Source of the DNA: Celeribacter baekdonensis
GTDB taxonomy: Bacteria > Pseudomonadota > Alphaproteobacteria > Rhodobacterales > Rhodobacteraceae
Reading direction: 5' to 3'
Assembly (NCBI RefSeq): GCF_900102315.1
Contig: NZ_FNBL01000004.1
Span: forward strand, 186,001 to 250,000
DNA: 64,000 nucleotides
Below the pieces are notes generated by a model. It did no database searches and had not been told where the DNA came from. It saw only the letters and a program-made list of their open reading frames with translations. The position numbers were made by a program, and so were the translations under genes. This document shows, piece by piece, positions 59,308 to 64,000 of this stretch (positions are counted from its first letter, which is position 1; the number at the start of each line of letters is the position of its first letter).

Positions 59308-62300
59308 TCAAGATGTGGCGGTTCGACGCAAGGCTGACATCACGATGTCGAGAGGCACCACAGCAAGTTCCGCCGTGCGCGTCCAAAGAATCGCGGTTTC
59401 AATCATCCGGTCCGGGTAAATCTGCGCCATTGCCTCGGCGTAGGCGCCCAATTGCCGCAATAATCCTTCCGGGATGTCTTCGGATTGCTCTGGGATCACC
59501 GCATTGGATTTGTAGTCGATGATTTGGATGTGATCGGGTGTGATAATGAGTCGATCAATAATTCCGTGGATCATCTGCCCGCCCTTCGTGGAAAGTTGCG
59601 AAGTATAGGGTACTTCGGCCAAAGAATCTGTGCCAAACACATCCCAGTCATAGGACGCGTTGAGGACACCAAGCGCTTCCTCCAACAGATCGCCGACCTC
59701 CTCATCCAGCGCAGGGTCTTCACCTGTGGTCAAAACGTGATGCGCCACCTGGGCCCGGCGATCTGGCGCGACCTCTGGTAGGATTTCAATCAAACGGTGA
59801 AGCTGACTTCCGCGCCGCATCGCGGCCTCTTGGTCCAAAACATTCGCTTCACCGGGCAGGGCTTTGGCACCGCCAAGATCAGACGGGGACAGAACCGCGG
59901 TGGCCAAGTCCGGTTCTGGCGCGGGAAAGTGACACCAATCCGGCAAAACAGGCCGCATTTGTTTGGCACGCGCTTCCCCGGTTTGCGGCTCTGGCCAGTC
60001 GCCATAGGCGTAGCGATCCACTTCAAAATCACCAAAATCGACCTTCTGTGTCGACAACTCGGCCAATCCGCGACGTACAAGGTTATACCAACTGTCCGCC
60101 GCCTCTTTTTCCTCGCCTGCCCCGCAGACCACAAGCCACTTTTCCGCGCGTGTCATTGCCACATATAAAAGCCGGCGATCTTCTTCCATATCTGCCATTT
60201 TCAGCCGGTTTAAGGTCTGTTTTACAACATCGGATCGCTGTTCTTTCGGCCCCTTCCAAACCACCTGACCACTGTCAGGTTCGACAAATTCATCCCGCGT
60301 TTCACGTAGGGATTTTAACGTGTCCGGCAGGATCACAATCGGGGCTTCCAACCCTTTGGAGCCATGTGCCGTCATGACCCGAACAAGGTTTGAGGTCTCA
60401 TCCAAAACGCGTTTGAGTTGAATGTCCTGCGCTTCAAGCCAAGCGATAAACCCGGTGAGGCTTGGCGTTTCCGCCACCTCATACGCCCGCGCTTGATACA
60501 GCAGGGCGTCAATCCCGTCTTCGGCCTCTTTGCCCAGGCGTGCAATAAAATTTTGTCGTCCGTTGTGACGGATTAAAATCCGCTCAATCAGATCGTAAGG
60601 CCGTAAAAAATCAGAGGTTTGACGCAAATCCTCAAGAATTTCAAAGGTCTCCGGCCATTCTGCCCGTCTTTCATAGAGCGCACGCCAAAGCGTGATCGTG
60701 GTGCGCCCATGGGCCAACTGATACAGATCACGCTCGGACCAATTGAACAAAGGCGATTTCAACGCCTCGGCCAAGGCCAAATCATCGTCCTGCAAAGACA
60801 GAAATGCCAAAAGCGAACGGATATCTTTCACCGCCAATTCGTCGTTCAACGTTAGGCGATCCGCCCCCGCCACGGGAATGCGCGCCGGGTGGGATTTCAG
60901 CGTCCGTAAAATCCGGCCAAACAACTCAGACCGACTACGCACAAGGATCATGATGTCGCCCGGTGTCACGGGACGGCCTGTGCCATTTTTATCAGGAATT
61001 GAGCCGGATTCGAGAAGGTTTGCAACAAAATCCGCCACCCTCTGCGCCAGTCGTGCGGAGTGATGTTCGGGTGTGATGATGTCCACCGGATTTTCCCAAT
61101 CCTCGGGATCATCGGGGCCCTTTTCCGGTTCGATCAAAGGCCAAAGATCCACCCGTCCCGGAATGTCGTCAAAGAATGCAATATGCTCCGTTGCGCCGCC
61201 GACACCCACACCCTCACTGGCGCGAAACACCTCATCCGTGGCCGACAGGATCGCGCGCGAAGAACGAAAGGAATACTGCAATGAAAGGTCTTGCAGTGGC
61301 TGGCCTACGGCGGTCAAACGTTCGCCAAAATGCGCTTTCATCTTGTCAAACGCTTCGGGCGCTGCGCCCTGAAACGAATAAATCGACTGTTTGTGATCCC
61401 CAACCACGAAAATCGTGCGCGTCACATCCGCGCGCGCACCCTCTCCCGCGGTAAATTCCCCCGCCAAAAGTTGCACAACCATCCATTGATCCGGGCTGGT
61501 GTCTTGCGCTTCGTCGACAAGGATGTGATCAATCCCGCCATCAAGGCGATAAAGCACCCATTGCGACACGTTTGAAATCGACAACAAATCCCGCGCGCGT
61601 CGGATCATGTCGTCAAAATCCAAAAGCCCAAGCTGCGCCTTGCGTTCCAGATAGGGTGGCAAAACCGCCCGCGCCAATTGATGAAGCGTCCAAGTTCGCC
61701 GCGCATCATAGAGGCCAAACACCCGCGATCGCGCCGCCTCAACCCGTTTCATGAACGCTTCTAATTGATGAAGCGCATCGGGATGCGCATCAATCAGTTT
61801 GCGTGTTGGAAAGCTCGAATGCTGTGCATAGAATTTTGAAACATGTGGGTTTTTGCTTGTCTCCCCGGATAAAAGCTTTTGGCAACAGGCCTCGATCATC
61901 GTCATAGAAGGCTCTGATCCAGCCCAAAACCGGAAAAGCGGGGCCAGTTTTTCATCCGCTTTTGTGGAGCCTTCTAAAAGTACTGCAACCGAACGAAACA
62001 TCTCCTGCTCGCCGCCCATGAAGACATCGGCGATTAATGCCCTCTCATCATAGCCCTCTGGCAGGTCAAACCAGGACCAAATCTCTGCTTCACTGCGGGC
62101 GGGCAAAAAGCCCTCTCGTTTGGCAACAATTCGGAGTGCTAAATCCGTCAAATCCAGATCGTTGACATAAACCGCGGCTGCGTCGATCACGTCACGCGCC
62201 TGCCCCAATGCCAACTCATCCAAAATGTCAGCCACCATCCTGCGGGATTGTCGCTCATCCATTTCCTTGAACTGAGGTGACACCCCGGCTTCCAAAGGAA

Positions 62301-62703
62301 ACCTGCGCAAAAGGGCGCTGCAAAACGAGTGGATGGTTTGAATTTTCAACCCACCCGGCGTTTCTACCGCGCGCGCAAACAAGGTGCGCGCGTGCCGTAG
62401 GGTTTCGGGATCCAAAACTTTGCCAGGCGCGAGCACTGTCAGCTCGTCGACCAATTGCGCATCCGGCAGCATCGCCCAACCACCCAGCCGCGCGAACAGC
62501 CGGTTCTGCATCTCTGCCGCGGCCGCCTTGGTGTAAGTCAAACACAAAATATGTTGAGGTGGCGTGCCATCCAACAACAGCCGCGCCACGCGGTCGGTCA
62601 GCACCTTGGTCTTACCCGAACCCGCATTCGCGGAAAGCCAAGTGGACATGTCCGGCTGCGCCGCCATGATTTGGCGTTGGGTGGCCTCATTGAACGCGCT
62701 CAT
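59308..62703 (-). CDS. addA: Double-strand break repair helicase-nuclease AddA
   Basis: 1131 aa. UvrD-like helicase with a C-terminal RecB-type nuclease. Walker A is ANAGSGKT (25-32), with VDEAQDTSPDQW and VMTAHGSKGLEAPIV. Nuclease residues lie in GIIDRLIITPDHIQIIDYKS. AddAB processes double-strand ends for RecA loading, the alphaproteobacterial counterpart of RecBCD. The start overlaps addB (ATGA). Confidence 0.96.
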   Translation of the reverse strand: MSAFNEATQRQIMAAQPDMSTWLSANAGSGKTKVLTDRVARLLLDGTPPQHILCLTYTKAAAAEMQNRLFARLGGWAMLPDAQLVDELTVLAPGKVLDPETLRHARTLFARAVETPGGLKIQTIHSFCSALLRRFPLEAGVSPQFKEMDERQSRRMVADILDELALGQARDVIDAAAVYVNDLDLTDLALRIVAKREGFLPARSEAEIWSWFDLPEGYDERALIADVFMGGEQEMFRSVAVLLEGSTKADEKLAPLFRFWAGSEPSMTMIEACCQKLLSGETSKNPHVSKFYAQHSSFPTRKLIDAHPDALHQLEAFMKRVEAARSRVFGLYDARRTWTLHQLARAVLPPYLERKAQLGLLDFDDMIRRARDLLSISNVSQWVLYRLDGGIDHILVDEAQDTSPDQWMVVQLLAGEFTAGEGARADVTRTIFVVGDHKQSIYSFQGAAPEAFDKMKAHFGERLTAVGQPLQDLSLQYSFRSSRAILSATDEVFRASEGVGVGGATEHIAFFDDIPGRVDLWPLIEPEKGPDDPEDWENPVDIITPEHHSARLAQRVADFVANLLESGSIPDKNGTGRPVTPGDIMILVRSRSELFGRILRTLKSHPARIPVAGADRLTLNDELAVKDIRSLLAFLSLQDDDLALAEALKSPLFNWSERDLYQLAHGRTTITLWRALYERRAEWPETFEILEDLRQTSDFLRPYDLIERILIRHNGRQNFIARLGKEAEDGIDALLYQARAYEVAETPSLTGFIAWLEAQDIQLKRVLDETSNLVRVMTAHGSKGLEAPIVILPDTLKSLRETRDEFVEPDSGQVVWKGPKEQRSDVVKQTLNRLKMADMEEDRRLLYVAMTRAEKWLVVCGAGEEKEAADSWYNLVRRGLAELSTQKVDFGDFEVDRYAYGDWPEPQTGEARAKQMRPVLPDWCHFPAPEPDLATAVLSPSDLGGAKALPGEANVLDQEAAMRRGSQLHRLIEILPEVAPDRRAQVAHHVLTTGEDPALDEEVGDLLEEALGVLNASYDWDVFGTDSLAEVPYTSQLSTKGGQMIHGIIDRLIITPDHIQIIDYKSNAVIPEQSEDIPEGLLRQLGAYAEAMAQIYPDRMIETAILWTRTAELAVVPLDIVMSALRRTATS

Positions 62704-64000
62704 TGCAAATCCTCTGGCACTGGCTCATCCGCTTCCGACCATTCACCAAAGCGTGCAAGATGTTCAAAATCGGTTTTGAACCGCACTTTGGCCATCATCC
62801 GCCGCGCGCTATAGCCCGTTTGCGGATCATCGTAGCTGCGGATCAGTTCGCGTAGCTTGGCTTGAACCTCTTCAATGTCGCTTTTTTCCAAAGCCAAAGA
62901 TGTTTCCGTCAACTCGGAATTAAGCCCCAAATAGGTGACTTCGGAAACTCTTCCCATCGGTAGGTCGTCAAAGCGGCCAGCCTCCAACATTGCTGCCTCC
63001 AACAACAACTGAATGCTGAAAATCCGTGTTTGGTTTTCCGACGGAGGCCGCCCTGATTTGTAGTCATAGATCACGAATGTATCGTCGTTTTTGCGATCAA
63101 TCCGATCCGCCTTGCAGGTCAAAGAAAAATCAATGTCAGCAAAATGCATCGCTCCTTTGACTTCAATTCCCGCAGGTTGCCCCGTGGTCAGGCGCATGCG
63201 TTCCTGACGCACCAAACCCTCGGCAATCTTGCGTATCCGACCCAACCACACGCGGCGCGCGGAGGGCCAAGCCACTTGATCCTCCAACACACGCTCGGCC
63301 GTCGCCATGAACCGTGCGAGCGATTGATCGAATGTTTCGTCTGAAATATCAGTTAGATAGCTTTCCATGATCGCGTGAAAGGCGGTGCCTCGCTCGCGCA
63401 CATCGGGGTCGCGGCTCAGCGGATCAAGTTTATTCAACCGAAGGATACGGTTGGCGTAAATGTCATAAGGATCACGGATCAATGTTTCGATCCGTGTCAC
63501 CGAAAGCTGCCTTGGGCGTGCCGCAACCGGGGGGCGCGGGCTTGGTCGTTTTGCAGGCGGCAAGGTGAAATTGGGTCGATCGAGGTCATCGGCCATCTTG
63601 ATCCAATACGCCCCACGTTTGCGCATGGCGTCAAGAGCGCTCCGGCCCTCATCGGACATGCCAGACATCAGGTTTGTCAGTCTGATCAGCCAGCGGGACG
63701 CAACAGTTTCGGCCTCTGCATCTCGTTTTGCCCGCGTCAAAACCACCTCAGGCGCGCCAACAGCCTGTTGGAAATCATGCGCGGAAAGTCCCGTGGCTTG
63801 TTCGGGCGACAACAGCCCGGCCTGCTTGCGCATGTCTCGGCTGAACCACGGATCTTGTCCGGGTGCTTGTGGCCAGATGGTTTCGTTCAACCCAGCCAAA
63901 ACAACCAACTCGGCCCCCAAGGCCCGCGCTTCCAATGTACCCCAGATCATAACTTGCGGATGTTTTGGCGACGGATCGCGTGCCAATCCCCGACCCAAAA
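62700..64000 (-). CDS. addB: Double-strand break repair protein AddB, C-terminal part (partial)
   Basis: At least 432 codons are visible; the 5' part lies beyond the window. The visible part contains LGAELVVLAGLNETIWPQ (inactive helicase region) and a C-terminal PD-(D/E)xK nuclease with FHAIMESYL, CKADRIDR and IYDYKSGRPP. It pairs with AddA. An apparent start at 63998 is internal and an artefact of the edge. Confidence 0.92.
   Translation of the reverse strand, partial: LGRGLARDPSPKHPQVMIWGTLEARALGAELVVLAGLNETIWPQAPGQDPWFSRDMRKQAGLLSPEQATGLSAHDFQQAVGAPEVVLTRAKRDAEAETVASRWLIRLTNLMSGMSDEGRSALDAMRKRGAYWIKMADDLDRPNFTLPPAKRPSPRPPVAARPRQLSVTRIETLIRDPYDIYANRILRLNKLDPLSRDPDVRERGTAFHAIMESYLTDISDETFDQSLARFMATAERVLEDQVAWPSARRVWLGRIRKIAEGLVRQERMRLTTGQPAGIEVKGAMHFADIDFSLTCKADRIDRKNDDTFVIYDYKSGRPPSENQTRIFSIQLLLEAAMLEAGRFDDLPMGRVSEVTYLGLNSELTETSLALEKSDIEEVQAKLRELIRSYDDPQTGYSARRMMAKVRFKTDFEHLARFGEWSEADEPVPEDLQ

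Noticed and set aside
60299-60314. parS-like GTTTCACGTA in addA
   Set aside because: Only the left half matches. It is far from the other sites and inside ordinary coding sequence.

Overview
The window is core chromosome of an alphaproteobacterium, almost certainly Rhodobacterales/Rhodobacteraceae (Roseobacter-type). The supporting evidence is the block parB-parA-rsmG-mnmG-mnmE-rho-hemJ running away from a candidate replication origin, AddAB rather than RecBCD, a SecA with a zinc-binding tail, SecB, FxsA, a Tim44-domain protein, and MaeB with a phosphotransacetylase tail. Genus cannot be fixed from the sequence alone. Coding density is very high, with many 1-8 bp stop/start overlaps. I see no insertion sequence, prophage, CRISPR array, rRNA or tRNA.

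Layout. 1-8.5 kb: end of radC, a PBP-OmpA fusion, an unknown membrane-anchored protein, secA, then divergently a periplasmic parvulin PPIase, argJ, mutT and a 46-codon orphan ORF. 8.6-14.1 kb: the minus-strand operon rimP-nusA-ylxR-infB with a terminator-bearing leader. 14.1-20.5 kb: proline iminopeptidase, ubiG, the operon comF-grxC-nitrilase-marR, a methyltransferase, hemH and a tiny membrane protein. 20.6-28.8 kb: two L,D-transpeptidases around a CAP lipoprotein, the operon hslO-nudix-cca-RNA methyltransferase, a Nudix gene, and a divergent REC-phosphatase/Hpt pair. 28.8-38.2 kb: ilvA with a membrane protein, argG, rbsK, maeB, mutS. 38.2-42.8 kb: hrcA-grpE and the plus-strand operon rph-rdgB-ridA-hemW.

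42.8-53.4 kb is the origin region. The partition operon contains two perfect parS palindromes inside rsmG and mnmG. A 394-bp gene-free segment between hemJ and maf carries four DnaA-box-like 9-mers and a degenerate parS. All genes from hemJ leftwards to parB are on the minus strand, and maf-aroE-coaE-dnaQ are on the plus strand, so transcription leaves this segment in both directions, as expected at an origin.

53.4-64 kb: secB-fxsA, then divergently tim44-mltA-smr, then the minus-strand block addB-addA-trxA-hslV-hslU.

The genes serve DNA replication, segregation and repair (oriC, ParAB, MutS, AddAB, DnaQ, Rph/RdgB/MutT), translation and its initiation, protein export and quality control (SecA, SecB, PPIase, HslUV, Hsp33, GrpE/HrcA), heme synthesis (HemH, HemJ, HemW) and envelope remodelling. 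I found no convincing wholly new system. The best leads are the origin architecture, the rimP leader, the parB terminator embedded in hemW, and several small or unassigned genes.
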